Source: Deltaproteobacteria bacterium (lineage in GTDB: Bacteria > UBA10199 > DSSB01 > JACPFA01). From it: a stretch of DNA of 64,000 nucleotides. The DNA lies in the NCBI GenBank assembly GCA_016183235.1, contig JACPFA010000033.1, positions 62,001 to 126,000 on the forward strand. The letters are read 5' to 3'. Positions 19,510 through 28,641 of the stretch are shown in pieces (position 1 is the stretch's first letter; every line of letters starts with the position of its first letter). The notes beneath the pieces were generated by a model. That model was not told where the DNA came from and searched no databases. It worked only from the letters and a program-made list of their open reading frames with translations. The translations under genes and the position numbers were made by a program.

Positions 19510-22074
19510 ATGCTGGAACTTCGACTTATGCCAGGGCAAACCACCGCTAAACGAGTCGAAACCAAACACGTTGTTTTTAATTTTGATCGCACGAAGTTCG
19601 TCCAAGAATTATTATCGTTGGGGCTCAAAGCCATTACGCCCAAGGTAGCAAAAAAGATCTGCCAAGAAGTTGAATTACATCTCCAATCTTACCAAGCCAC
19701 TTCGATCACCTCCGAGTTGATCAGCAATGTGGTACGTTTCAAATTAGAAGAAATGGGAATTATCCCCTATCGTCCACAAAAAACAAAAGTTACGCGAATT
19801 CCTCCCCTTAAAAAAGAAGCCCCTCGCCAAATCCCTGAACCCGAAGAACCCACCGTCGTTGCAGCGGTGTGGAATGAAGATGCTGCGCTAGAAAAGTTAG
19901 TCGAATTGCCTGATAAAAAAGAAACCCCCGAAGTTAATGAACCTATTATTTTACCACCTAAAGTTTCTTTAAGTTTACCTGAACGCAGCCGTCATTATTT
20001 AGAAAAGCAGATTTTAGATGAAACCCACGCAAGTAGCTTAGAAACTACCTTCTACAAACTTGCGGAAAAAATAAGTGGTGGCGATGAACTAACCGCCTTA
20101 ACCTTTTATAACCTCATGGCCACGGGAGAATTTTTCCCTCACCTTTCGGTTTTTAAATCCAAAGATCACAAACCGATGCTCAACCCCCTTTGGGGTCAGG
20201 TCACAGGAGAATTAGTAGAAAGTCTTCATCATATTCAAAATGCCATTGAACTTTTACAAAACAAAGTAGAATTTTCTATTTTTTTAAACCTAGAAGACGA
20301 AGCTTCGCCTCCAGATCGCTCTGCTAATTTTCATTGGTTAAAAATTTTTGATAGCACAGCAAGCCCATTCCCTTCAGGCCCACACCAAGTAGTGTTTCCT
20401 ATTGATCATCCTGAAATTGAAGATTTCATCCGATTAATTTCCACAACTCCATTTGAAAAAGTAAAACCTCAATTTGCCTTATCCAGCGAATTTTTACAGG
20501 CAGTAGCCGCAGATACCTTTTTTGCGCTTAAACGACCCAGTAGCGGAAAAACAGTTAAATTAATCCCGGCACGCAAAATTTATGATGAACTTGTCAATTT
20601 AGCCAAATCGCAAGTCACCAGTATAGGCGTGCTTTTTCTCGACAACCTACCCCCTGAATTTCATGCCATACCCGCCTATATGGTATCGCCCGGCTTCACC
20701 CTTTATTCAGGGCTTAGCATGGGTGCCCTCAATCTTTTTAAGGCGATTGAAGGTCAAGAGATTAACTGGCAAAAATTACGCAGGATGATTCATGCTAGTG
20801 TGCAATTTTTAGATAATCTGGTTGATGTTGCGATGGTAGGCCTTGCCAATTTTGCAAGCCTAGAGGCCAACTTACAACAAAATCGAAGTATTGCTTTAGC
20901 GCCCGTTGGGCTCGCTGATCTTTTAATTGAACTTGAAATCCCTTATGGCTCGGAGCGCGCTTTAGAACTGACCGATCAGCTCATGGATTTTATTCGATTA
21001 GAGGCACTTGAAGCCAGCCGAGCCCTAGCCGAGAAAAAAGGCCCTTATTTAGGTTGGAACCCTGACAACAAAGGAAAACCTTTGCGTAATCAAAATATTT
21101 TGGCCATGGTTGAATCACCTGAATGGAGCAAGATTTTAGGGATCGAAGGGGGCATGCAACCCTTGCAAACCTTGACTTTGCAAGAAGGTTCGCATCAAGA
21201 AGAAAAACTTTTTTCAATCTATCCCCCTTTGGCTAAGGCCTGTTACGAACAAAATGTTTTTACACCCGAATTGGTTTCTCAATTACAAAGAGAAAATTCG
21301 ATTCAAGGCATTGTAGGCATTACTTCTGATATCAAAGAAATTTTTGTAACCCGTCAAGATATTGGGGTTGATGCCTTGCTTAAGAGTTTTGAAGTGATTG
21401 CTAAGTATTGTGATTATTCTTGGGGCTTATCGGTTTCATTCCCTTCAACCTGTCAAACCCAAGCCCTACGCCAGATACTAGCCCGTGCCTATTTAGGAAA
21501 GCTAGATCGTTTAGAATTTAAAATTGCTATACCAGAAGACTTCGAATTGGAAGAAACCGAAATCGCTACCGTGGCAGAAGTTACTGCTCCCATCAAAACC
21601 CCTCAAAGCTTACCAACCTTTTTGTCTTATGTAAGACCAACATTGTTAGAAGGTTACACCCTTCATTTACCTTCAACCGAGCAAGAATTTTATGTGACCC
21701 TTAATTTATTAGACAAAGAGCTCAAAGAAATCCTTGCCCATACCAGCGAAGTCGAAGATCACTTTGGCCCCAACCAACTGAATGCCTTCACTCAACTTAT
21801 CAATCTTATTTTGGAAGAAGGCTTAGATCTTAAAAAAATTCTAGAGCGCCTGTCTGCCTCTGAAAGTAAAGTTAGTTTTTTTGCCAAACAACTTAACAAA
21901 ACCCTCGAGCAATTTCTCAACCAAGACCCGGTTACTAAACATTGGGCACTTAAGACGGCCCCACCCCCCACTACCCATACTTATCAAGAAGTAAGTTTTG
22001 GAACTTATCGCTATAAAACCTGGCTTTGCACGGCCTGCCAAACCCCCCATTATGCCCGCATTTCCAATTCCTAA
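19510..22074 (+). CDS. Degenerate class II ribonucleotide reductase paralogue with ATP-cone-like N-terminus (probable pseudoenzyme)
   Basis: 854 residues. Residues about 16-85 resemble an ATP-cone (VVFNFDRTKFVQELLSLGL, TSELISNVVRFKLEEMG). The remainder follows the RNR large-subunit order: FYNLMATGEFFPHLSV, HQVVFPIDHPEIEDFI, GVLFLDN, and RSIALAPVGLADLLIELEIP then SERALELTDQLMDF, compared with [20 protein letters not shown] in the window's true NrdJ. The catalytic pieces are gone: where NPCSE should be there is SPGFT (393-397), the N-terminal active-site Cys (QCSACF in NrdJ) has no counterpart, and the PTGT loop reads VESPEWSKILG. It ends with LCTACQTPH, one CxxC pair. The reading frame is long and intact, so it is not simply decaying. 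A regulatory role is inference. Confidence 0.7.
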   Translation: MLELRLMPGQTTAKRVETKHVVFNFDRTKFVQELLSLGLKAITPKVAKKICQEVELHLQSYQATSITSELISNVVRFKLEEMGIIPYRPQKTKVTRIPPLKKEAPRQIPEPEEPTVVAAVWNEDAALEKLVELPDKKETPEVNEPIILPPKVSLSLPERSRHYLEKQILDETHASSLETTFYKLAEKISGGDELTALTFYNLMATGEFFPHLSVFKSKDHKPMLNPLWGQVTGELVESLHHIQNAIELLQNKVEFSIFLNLEDEASPPDRSANFHWLKIFDSTASPFPSGPHQVVFPIDHPEIEDFIRLISTTPFEKVKPQFALSSEFLQAVAADTFFALKRPSSGKTVKLIPARKIYDELVNLAKSQVTSIGVLFLDNLPPEFHAIPAYMVSPGFTLYSGLSMGALNLFKAIEGQEINWQKLRRMIHASVQFLDNLVDVAMVGLANFASLEANLQQNRSIALAPVGLADLLIELEIPYGSERALELTDQLMDFIRLEALEASRALAEKKGPYLGWNPDNKGKPLRNQNILAMVESPEWSKILGIEGGMQPLQTLTLQEGSHQEEKLFSIYPPLAKACYEQNVFTPELVSQLQRENSIQGIVGITSDIKEIFVTRQDIGVDALLKSFEVIAKYCDYSWGLSVSFPSTCQTQALRQILARAYLGKLDRLEFKIAIPEDFELEETEIATVAEVTAPIKTPQSLPTFLSYVRPTLLEGYTLHLPSTEQEFYVTLNLLDKELKEILAHTSEVEDHFGPNQLNAFTQLINLILEEGLDLKKILERLSASESKVSFFAKQLNKTLEQFLNQDPVTKHWALKTAPPPTTHTYQEVSFGTYRYKTWLCTACQTPHYARISNS

Positions 22075-22180
22075 TCTTATTATTTAGTTAATACATATAG
22101 TTACAAAAAAATTGAATAAGAAAGAAACTTTTATACACAAATAAAGCGATATTCTATATTAGGACGGAAATAATTAAATT

Positions 22181-22948
22181 ATGCAAAAATCAAATTTCTC
22201 ATTTAAATGGTTCTCTTTTCTGGGCATGAGTCTCGTGCTGTTGGGATTTTCCACCCAGGCAATAGCTCAACTACCCTACCCTGGTATTTTTGTTTATCCC
22301 CAAGAATCGGAAGGCATATCCGATGCTGAAGCAGCGCTGATCGAATCGAGTCAACCTGATATTTTAAAGAAATACAGCAATATAAAGTTCATTCGTTTTC
22401 CCAGTGACAATGGCCTTGAAAGCGAAGTTCATCAAGAACCTTACCAAGCTGATGGTGTCGTCATGGATATGGATGGAATGCAAGCGGATTTAAATGTTGG
22501 TCATGTGGCAGGTTATGTAGTCAAGGTTGAGCATCCAAAAGATGTTTTGAACCAATACAAACCCAATGGTAAAATTGAGAAAGTTGATGGTTGCCAAGAA
22601 TTCCCCAACCCGAGTGAAGCTCTGAAAGAGTACCAAGCCAAAAACTGCCCCCCTGCAGAAAAAGACCCTGCGGCTGCGGATGAACCTGACAACCAAGTCC
22701 AAGCAACTTCAACCCCTGTCGAGGGAACCGCTACTAATACCGTTGGTTCTGACGTGACCAATCCATCAGACCCATCCGATGAAGCTACAGAAGAAATAAC
22801 CGATGAATTTGATGCTGCCGAGCCGGATAGCATTATTAGCCAAGGCGGCGGTTGCGCTTTTGGCCCTGCCCTACTTTCCACGAGTTTTTCATCTTTCTGG
22901 ATGTTGACCCCCCTTACCCTGATTTTCTTGCGCTTCCTCCGCAGATAA
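22181..22948 (+). CDS. Secreted protein with C-terminal Gly-Gly-Cys/TM/Arg sorting signal
   Basis: 255 residues: N-terminal signal peptide (ending STQAIAQ), a globular part of about 130 residues of no recognised family, an acidic Pro/Thr/Glu-rich linker, and a tail GGGCAFGP + hydrophobic segment + RFLRR. That tail has the layout of MYXO-CTERM-type sorting signals (Cys just before a membrane helix, Arg cluster at the end). In such systems a membrane protease cleaves near the Cys and the protein ends up at the cell surface; here that is inference. The next gene has the same tail. An AT-rich gap of about 105 nt precedes the start. Confidence 0.75.
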   Translation: MQKSNFSFKWFSFLGMSLVLLGFSTQAIAQLPYPGIFVYPQESEGISDAEAALIESSQPDILKKYSNIKFIRFPSDNGLESEVHQEPYQADGVVMDMDGMQADLNVGHVAGYVVKVEHPKDVLNQYKPNGKIEKVDGCQEFPNPSEALKEYQAKNCPPAEKDPAAADEPDNQVQATSTPVEGTATNTVGSDVTNPSDPSDEATEEITDEFDAAEPDSIISQGGGCAFGPALLSTSFSSFWMLTPLTLIFLRFLRR

Positions 22949-23065
22949 CTATTTAAAATCATTAATATTTACATTTTTATACACTTTTTTTGTCATAATA
23001 GTGAACTTTAGTACATACTATAGCCGATAAACTAATTAGGCACATTTAAACTTTTGGGGTGTGAA

Positions 23066-23710
23066 ATGAAATCACTTAAAATTTTATCAACCACAATCGG
23101 TTTGATCTTAATGATAGGTTTAGGAACCACAGCTCGGAGTGAAGTATTCAAGGCTGTCAACTTAGAACAAGCAAAGAACATAAGAAACGCACTCGTTCAA
23201 GATTACGCCAATGATTATCCCTGCTCTTACAGAACGATTAGCACCATTGACCAGTTTTTTGAACTCACACTTATAGCTTTTGTAGCTCCTGGGGAAGCGC
23301 CACCCGCCAAAGCAGGCAACAAAAAACTTAAAGCCATTTATGGTGGCTATGCTGATTGTCTTCGTGCACAACAACAAGAACCCGCTCCAACTGAAGAACC
23401 TTCTCCTGAACCAACCGAACAGCCCATAGCCAGCCCTACTGCTAGCCCTGAGGTTGAAGTTATTGCTGAAGATACCACAATCACTGGGACTACCGAAGCA
23501 ACGGATAATTCAACAGCCCCAGCTTATACGACTGGCTCGACTGCCCCTACTTCTCTGGAAGCAGGTTTAACACCTAATACGGTTGAACTAGCCATTGAAG
23601 GCACCGGTGGCTGTTCCTTAAACTCCAATGTTGTGGGCTCACCCAGCACCTTCTTGTGGATGTTCTCAAGTTTAATTTTAGTCGTCGCTAGCTGGATTCG
23701 CCGCAAATAA
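23066..23710 (+). CDS. Secreted protein with C-terminal Gly-Gly-Cys/TM/Arg sorting signal (second of pair)
   Basis: 214 residues from the ATG at 23066, chosen for the GGGGTGTG just upstream; a TTG at 23054 would cut into that site. Signal peptide to about residue 26 (TTARS), a short Cys-containing domain (YPCSYRT, YADCLRAQQ), a Pro/Thr/Glu linker with APTEEPSPEPTEQP, and a tail GTGGCSLNS + hydrophobic segment + SWIRRK. Same architecture as the preceding gene, but the N-terminal domains are not obviously related. No family recognised. A separate 118-nt gap with its own AT-rich promoter-like sequence lies upstream. Confidence 0.72.
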   Translation: MKSLKILSTTIGLILMIGLGTTARSEVFKAVNLEQAKNIRNALVQDYANDYPCSYRTISTIDQFFELTLIAFVAPGEAPPAKAGNKKLKAIYGGYADCLRAQQQEPAPTEEPSPEPTEQPIASPTASPEVEVIAEDTTITGTTEATDNSTAPAYTTGSTAPTSLEAGLTPNTVELAIEGTGGCSLNSNVVGSPSTFLWMFSSLILVVASWIRRK

Positions 23711-23725
23711 ATTTTGAAAGTTTGT

Positions 23726-24448
23726 TTAGGGCCCCTTGATCAAATGTCTCATTTCACTCCCCCCAGAGGTGAGGCAGTCAAGGGGCTCAATTTTTTCAAG
23801 ATAGGGGAACGTTCCCAGCACCGGCACTTTTGTAAACTCTTTTAAAATAGATTCATTCGAAGAGGCCGATTCATCCAACGATGAACTCAAGGCCTTAAAA
23901 ATAACCCCGGCAATGGGTAAACGATGTTGCTGTAAAATTTTTAGCGTCATCAATGTATGATTGAGCGTGCCTAAGCCTTGTTTTGCCACCACCACGGCAG
24001 GAAGTTTAAATAAGGCAATTAGATCCAAAACTGTTTTTTGTGGAGTTAGCGGCACCAGCAGCCCACCGGCACCTTCTACTAAAATAAAATCAACCTTGGT
24101 TTTTAATTGCTCAAAATCTTGTTGAATTTTTTTAAAAGAAATTTCGATTTTTTCAAGGCGCGCCGCAACTAATGGCGCCAAGGGGGCGTGGAAAGAATAA
24201 CTGTTAATAATATGGATCCCCCGGTCTACGCCGGGGGATGACATGGGGTTAGCGGGGGATGACGCGGGGTTAGAAAATAATTTCTTATAAAACCGAACGT
24301 CCCCATCAGCGCCCGTCACGCCGCTCTCTACCGGTTTAAAGATCCCCACTCGCTTGCCTTTTTTTTGAAGGGCCAAGGCTAAACTTGCCGTTACCATCGT
24401 TTTGCCAACACCCGTGTCAGTGCCGGTTACAAAATACCCTTGCGTCAT
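23726..24448 (-). CDS. bioD: Dethiobiotin synthetase with an in-frame repeat insertion
   Basis: 240 residues. Walker A GTDTGVGKT, the substrate Lys in GIFKPVESG, VDFILVEGAGGLLVPL and VAKQGLGTLNHTL fit BioD, which closes the ureido ring of dethiobiotin using CO2 and ATP. Between DVRFYKKLF and YSFHAPLAPLVAAR the protein has a Ser/Pro/Gly-rich stretch (NPASSPANPMSSPGVDRG) that the family lacks; it is encoded by a palindromic/tandem repeat at 24214-24273 that keeps the frame. It lies on the surface loop before the PLAP motif, so activity may survive. Last gene of the bioBFAD operon; 3 nt after bioA. Confidence 0.92.
   Translation of the reverse strand: MTQGYFVTGTDTGVGKTMVTASLALALQKKGKRVGIFKPVESGVTGADGDVRFYKKLFSNPASSPANPMSSPGVDRGIHIINSYSFHAPLAPLVAARLEKIEISFKKIQQDFEQLKTKVDFILVEGAGGLLVPLTPQKTVLDLIALFKLPAVVVAKQGLGTLNHTLMTLKILQQHRLPIAGVIFKALSSSLDESASSNESILKEFTKVPVLGTFPYLEKIEPLDCLTSGGSEMRHLIKGP
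24214..24273. repeat. REP-like repeat inserted inside bioD
   Basis: GGATCCCCCG and CGGGGGATGAC form a short hairpin, and GGGGGATGAC(at/gc)GGGGTTAG occurs twice in tandem. Its length is compatible with the open frame and it codes for the non-conserved Ser/Pro/Gly loop of BioD. GATGAC and GGATCC also occur in the repeat at 42025-42103, so it belongs to the same broad class. Confidence 0.75.
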
Positions 24449-24451
24449 TTC

Positions 24452-25744
24452 TTAAGTCACCTCATCCATGGCGTCATAAACCCCTTGCACCAACATTTGT
24501 AGGGTTGGCAAATCAATGGCCAGTGGCGGCATCAGCACTAAGGTATTTCCTAAGGGGCGGATAATAATCCCTCGCTTTCGAGCCGCCAACACCACTTGAT
24601 GGCCCATTTTTTGCTCGATGGGATAAGAATCTAACTCGATCCCCACCATAAACCCTAACTGACGAACCTCTTTCACGTGAGGATGTTTTTGAAATTTAAT
24701 CAAGGCCTCGGTCAAAAATTTAATTTTAGGCTGCAAATGAGTGAGCACCTGTTCTTCTTCAAAAATTTGCAAATTCGCCAGGGCTGCGGCACAGGCCAAG
24801 GGGTTACCCGTATAACTGTGACCATGAAAAAAAGTTTTGAAATCACGATAATCCCCACAAAAGGCCTGAAAAACCGATTCCGTTGTAAGAGTAGCAGCTA
24901 AAGGCAAGTAGCCACCCGTGATCCCTTTGGCTAAACACAAGAAATCAGGTTTCACCCCTTCATGTTCAATGGCAAACATCTTGCCAGTTCTACCAAAGCC
25001 TGTCGCCACTTCATCGCAAATTAAAAATACCCCATAGCGATCACACAATTTTCGCAAAAAACTTAAAAAATTATTGGGCATTAAACGCATGCCCGCTGCC
25101 CCTTGGATCATGGGCTCTACCACGCAAGCGACAATTTCTTCTCCCTGTTGCTTAAAAATTTGTTCGGCTTGTTCAACACTAAAATTTTGAATCGTAAGGG
25201 GTTCAAAAACCAAATCTTTAAATACAGCGTGAAATAATTCAATGCCACCTATCGACACACTCCCTAGAGTATCTCCATGGTAGGCATTGGCCAAATTTAC
25301 AAAACGCCGCCTTTTTTTAAACTTGAGATTTTTGTCTTCGAGGTTACGAAAATATTGGTAGGCCATTTTCAAAGCTATTTCGACAGACGTGGCACCATTA
25401 TCCGAGAAAAATACCTTGGTTAAATTCTCTGGCACAAACTCTAAAAGTTTTTTGGCAAAAAGTGTTGAAGGTAATGTAGACTGGCCCAGCAGGGTGGCAT
25501 GGCATAAACGATCAACTTGATCTTTCAAGCTAGCTTTAAGCTTGGGGTGCCCATGGCCGTGGATATTGACCCAGAGCGAACTGACCCCATCGATATATTT
25601 TTTACCGTAGATATCGATTAAATAGCAACCTTCGCCGCGTTCAATGATAAGATTTTGCTCACGCAAATAATCTTGCATCTGGGTAAACGGGTGCCAAACC
25701 ATTTGTTTGTCTAAACGTTCAATTTCTTCAGGGCGATATTTCAT
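24452..25744 (-). CDS. bioA: Adenosylmethionine-8-amino-7-oxononanoate aminotransferase
   Basis: 430 residues from ATG 25744. Two earlier in-frame ATGs (25780, 25765) lie in or next to a repeat, and MKYRPEEIERLDKQMVWHPF gives the family's normal N-terminus, so they are judged artefacts of the insertion. Class III PLP aminotransferase: VWHPFTQM, SSLWVNIHGHGHP, ANAYHGDTLGS, ICDEVATGFGRTGKMFA, CLAKGITGGYLPLAA (Lys carrying PLP), FHGHSYTGNPLACAAA. Converts KAPA to DAPA with SAM as amino donor. The distance to bioF (about 115 nt) is filled by the repeat. Confidence 0.95.
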   Translation of the reverse strand: MKYRPEEIERLDKQMVWHPFTQMQDYLREQNLIIERGEGCYLIDIYGKKYIDGVSSLWVNIHGHGHPKLKASLKDQVDRLCHATLLGQSTLPSTLFAKKLLEFVPENLTKVFFSDNGATSVEIALKMAYQYFRNLEDKNLKFKKRRRFVNLANAYHGDTLGSVSIGGIELFHAVFKDLVFEPLTIQNFSVEQAEQIFKQQGEEIVACVVEPMIQGAAGMRLMPNNFLSFLRKLCDRYGVFLICDEVATGFGRTGKMFAIEHEGVKPDFLCLAKGITGGYLPLAATLTTESVFQAFCGDYRDFKTFFHGHSYTGNPLACAAALANLQIFEEEQVLTHLQPKIKFLTEALIKFQKHPHVKEVRQLGFMVGIELDSYPIEQKMGHQVVLAARKRGIIIRPLGNTLVLMPPLAIDLPTLQMLVQGVYDAMDEVT

Positions 25745-25763
25745 AAAACTTGCTCTAACGGGC

Positions 25764-25865
25764 ATGTTGAAAAATGTCATTCCCGCGGAGGCGGGAATCC
25801 AGAACTATTTGAAATCACTGAATCCCTGCTTTCGCAGGGATGACAGAAAGTGCACTTTTCAACAT
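25764..25865. repeat. Palindromic repeat between bioF and bioA
   Basis: Outer arms ATGTTGAAAA (25764-25773) and TTTTCAACAT (25856-25865) enclose TGTCATTCCCGCGGAGGC and a complementary CCCTGCTTTCGCAGGGATGACA half. It supplies the TGA stop of bioF inside its right arm and adds spurious in-frame start codons ahead of bioA. Confidence 0.85.
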
Positions 25866-27034
25866 TCCCCTAACGTACTCACCAATCGAGCCAATTCTTC
25901 ATCGGTATGACTTGACATCACGGTAAGGCGTAAGCGCTCGGTACCTGACGCAACCGTTGGATAACGAATGGCCGTCAACCAGAAGCCTGCCGATTTTAAG
26001 AACTCACTCGCTCGCAAGGTTTTTTCTAAGTGATTAAGACGAATGGGCACAATGGGCGAAACAATTTTAAAAGTGTTATTCCACTGAGTTTGCAGCAATT
26101 TCTCTAACGTGCGCAGATTGTGCCAAAGCCTATCTCGCCTAACATGCTCTGCTGGCATCATTCTCAATGCCACAAGGCTCGCCCCTAACACAGCAGGGGG
26201 TAGCGAGGTGGTATAAATAAAAGTGCGTACTCGATTGACCAACCATTCGATTAAATTTTTTGAACCAGCGATAAAAGCACCAAATGAACCAAAGGCCTTG
26301 CCAAAGGTCCCCATTTGAATGACCCGCTGCAAACGCTCCGTAGAAATACCGCAGGCCTCTACTAAACCCTGCCCGGTTTTCCCAAATACGCCCACGGCAT
26401 GGGCTTCATCTAAATAAATCCAAGTATCATACTTTTCAGCCAGGCTCAGCAAATCAAGTAAAGGTGCCACGTCTCCATCCATCGAAAAAACGGATTCTGT
26501 CACGATTATCAATTTGCCCTTGGCGTTCTCAGCACGTTCTTTCTTTAATTGTGCCTCGAGAGAATTTAAATCTAAATGAGGATAGATGACTTTTTTCGCC
26601 TTTGATAAACGCAGACCATCAATAATAGAAGCATGGTTGAGTTCATCGGTAAAATAAACGTCGCCCTCTGCTGCAAGCTGGCTAAGCACCCCCACATTGG
26701 CATGATAACCCGAGTTAAAAAGTAGAGCTGCTTCGGTTTGCTTAAACTTCGCGATCGTTGATTCTAATAATTCATGAAGGCTCGTACTACCATGGATCAG
26801 CCGGCTAGCCTTGCCCCCAGCCCCCCATTCTTGAATGGCCTGAATCGCGCCCTGTTTTAACCGTTCATCATCAGCTAAATCTAAATAATTGTTAGAAGAA
26901 AAATTAAGATAGGCTTTGCCATTGAAGGTTAGATGTTTGCCGTTATTGACCTGAAAAGAATAAAGCGAGCGATAAAGGCCTTGGGCTTTGATCTCTTCTA
27001 ATTCCAATTGAAAATGGTTGCCTATTTCTTTCAT
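25859..27034 (-). CDS. bioF: 8-amino-7-oxononanoate synthase
   Basis: 391 residues, alpha-oxoamine synthase fold: [93 protein letters not shown] and [15 protein letters not shown] with the PLP Lys. Condenses pimeloyl-ACP (or CoA) with alanine to KAPA. Overlaps bioB by 4 nt. The stop codon and final Cys are formed within the edge of the inserted repeat, so the C-terminus may be slightly altered. Confidence 0.96.
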   Translation of the reverse strand: MKEIGNHFQLELEEIKAQGLYRSLYSFQVNNGKHLTFNGKAYLNFSSNNYLDLADDERLKQGAIQAIQEWGAGGKASRLIHGSTSLHELLESTIAKFKQTEAALLFNSGYHANVGVLSQLAAEGDVYFTDELNHASIIDGLRLSKAKKVIYPHLDLNSLEAQLKKERAENAKGKLIIVTESVFSMDGDVAPLLDLLSLAEKYDTWIYLDEAHAVGVFGKTGQGLVEACGISTERLQRVIQMGTFGKAFGSFGAFIAGSKNLIEWLVNRVRTFIYTTSLPPAVLGASLVALRMMPAEHVRRDRLWHNLRTLEKLLQTQWNNTFKIVSPIVPIRLNHLEKTLRASEFLKSAGFWLTAIRYPTVASGTERLRLTVMSSHTDEELARLVSTLGEC

Positions 27035-27972
27035 GCCAGGGTGGGGCGTAACCCCAATTTTTTAAAGAGAAATTCATCTTCGGTAGCCGCAGGATTGGGA
27101 GTTGTTAAAAGTTTGTCCCCGTAAAAAATAGAATTGGCCCCTGCAAAGAAGCACAGGGCTTGAGTTGCCTCAGGCATGTTTTCACGACCGGCAGAAAGGC
27201 GCACTCTACTTTTTGGCATGGTAATACGAGCCACCGCAATGGTGCGAACAAAATCCAAAGGATCTAAACTTTCTACGCTCGATAAGGGAGTCCCTTCAAC
27301 CTTGACCAAAAGATTGATGGGAACGCTCTCCGGGGGTGGATCTAAGTTGGCCAATTGAGCGATCAAGCCGACACGATGCTGCACCGATTCACCCATCCCC
27401 ACAATGCCACCACAACAAACTTTCAAGTTGGCCTGGCGCACCTGGGCAAGGGTGTCTAAACGATCTTGATAAACTCGAGTAGAAATAATCTTGCCATAAA
27501 ATTCAGGGTCGGCATCGAGATTGTGATTATAATAATCAAGGCCGGCGGCCGCTAACTTTTCGGCTTGGCCCGGTTTTAGCATCCCTAAGGTTACACAGGT
27601 CTCGAGCCCTAAATCTTTAACGGCTTGCACCATGTTTGCCACTTTTTCTAAATTTTCATCATTAGGGCTGCGCCAAGCCGCGCCCATACAAAATCGGCTG
27701 GCCCCCATTTTTTTTGCCTGCCTCGCCCTTGCCAATACTGTTTCTAAATCGAGCAAATCTTCTTGAGTGATCTTAGTTTCATAGTGAGCCGATTGCGGGC
27801 AATAAGCACAGTCCTCGGGGCAACCCCCTGTTTTAATCGATAAAAGGGTGCTCATTTGCACTTCGTTAGGGTCAAAATTTTGCCGATGAATGGAGTGAGC
27901 TTTAAACAACAAATCGTTGAAGGGGAGATTAAAAAGAGCCTCAATGGCTTCAATACTCAGGGGAAGATTCAT
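27031..27972 (-). CDS. bioB: Biotin synthase (radical SAM)
   Basis: 313 residues. Radical-SAM cluster [14 protein letters not shown] (CxxxCxxC), [41 protein letters not shown] and the [14 protein letters not shown] Arg that holds the second Fe-S cluster. Inserts sulfur into dethiobiotin. First gene of bioBFAD, overlapping bioF by 4 nt. The ATG has only a weak AAGG immediately upstream. Confidence 0.97.
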   Translation of the reverse strand: MNLPLSIEAIEALFNLPFNDLLFKAHSIHRQNFDPNEVQMSTLLSIKTGGCPEDCAYCPQSAHYETKITQEDLLDLETVLARARQAKKMGASRFCMGAAWRSPNDENLEKVANMVQAVKDLGLETCVTLGMLKPGQAEKLAAAGLDYYNHNLDADPEFYGKIISTRVYQDRLDTLAQVRQANLKVCCGGIVGMGESVQHRVGLIAQLANLDPPPESVPINLLVKVEGTPLSSVESLDPLDFVRTIAVARITMPKSRVRLSAGRENMPEATQALCFFAGANSIFYGDKLLTTPNPAATEDEFLFKKLGLRPTLA

Positions 27973-27982
27973 ACCTTAAGGT

Positions 27983-28033
27983 GGTTAGACCAAAAGATAG
28001 GCCTTAGTCAAATAGGGATCCTAGAGGTTAGAC
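27983..28033. promoter_or_regulatory. Direct repeats in the bioB leader
   Basis: GGTTAGAC occurs at 27983-27990 and 28026-28033, 43 nt apart, in the 82-nt gap before bioB (reading GTCTAACC on the coding strand). They are a candidate binding site for a biotin regulator, but do not match the BirA operator consensus I know. No promoter boxes are convincing here. Confidence 0.3.
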
Positions 28034-28054
28034 AGAATAATTAATGTTAAAACA

Positions 28055-28603
28055 TCACTCCCCTAATAAATGTTGAACGGCTGCCCTAAGATCAGCAACA
28101 ACATAATGGGCTTGGGTGGTAGATTTCTCTTCTTTACCATAACCTGTTTCTACCAGGTAGGTCGTCATGTTTAATCGAAGCCCAGCTTCAATATCAGAAT
28201 TTTTATCACCAATCATCACCGCTTGAGCAGCAGAATTTTTCACAAGCTTTAACCCCTGCTCTAACATCCCTGGATTCGGTTTTCGGCAAAGGCATGCCAT
28301 GGTATAGGCCTGAACGGATCCATCGGGATGATGCGGGCAGTGAAAGACCCCCTCAATTTTCACATGCGCTTCTGCAAGCTCTTGTAACATGTACTGGGTT
28401 AGATGATGGTAATCTTCTTCCGTATAAAGACCCCGAGCAATGCCCGCTTGGTTGGTAACAATAATAATTTGTTTTTGCGCACGGGTTAAAGCCTGTAGTG
28501 CGGCCAGAACTCCAGGTAAAAACTCAAAATCATCGACCCGATAAATATAGCCCCGATCATGGTTGATTGTCCCATCCCGATCAATAAACACAACTTGTTT
28601 CAT
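28055..28603 (-). CDS. gmhB: HAD-family D-glycero-D-manno-heptose 1,7-bisphosphate 7-phosphatase-like
   Basis: 182 residues from ATG 28603 (MKQVVFIDRDGTIN); an in-frame start at 28639 would overlap the promoter region of the divergent tsaD. HAD motifs: DRDGT with the nucleophile Asp, VTNQAGIARG, KPNPGM and GDKNSDIEAG. The CPHHPDG...CLC cluster is the zinc site of GmhB-type phosphatases. Acts in ADP-heptose synthesis for lipopolysaccharide. Histidinol-phosphate phosphatase has similar motifs and cannot be excluded, but no his genes are near. Confidence 0.85.
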   Translation of the reverse strand: MKQVVFIDRDGTINHDRGYIYRVDDFEFLPGVLAALQALTRAQKQIIIVTNQAGIARGLYTEEDYHHLTQYMLQELAEAHVKIEGVFHCPHHPDGSVQAYTMACLCRKPNPGMLEQGLKLVKNSAAQAVMIGDKNSDIEAGLRLNMTTYLVETGYGKEEKSTTQAHYVVADLRAAVQHLLGE

Positions 28604-28641
28604 ATTGAGTTCTTCTAGCATGTAAAGTATCCAATGCAAAT

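Noticed and set aside
19510-22074. Second active ribonucleotide reductase
   Set aside because: The catalytic Cys, the Glu of NPCxE and the PTGT loop are all replaced.
22490-22962. Minus-strand frames opposite the first sorted protein gene
   Set aside because: Shadows of a plus-strand gene with a clear signal peptide, linker and sorting tail.
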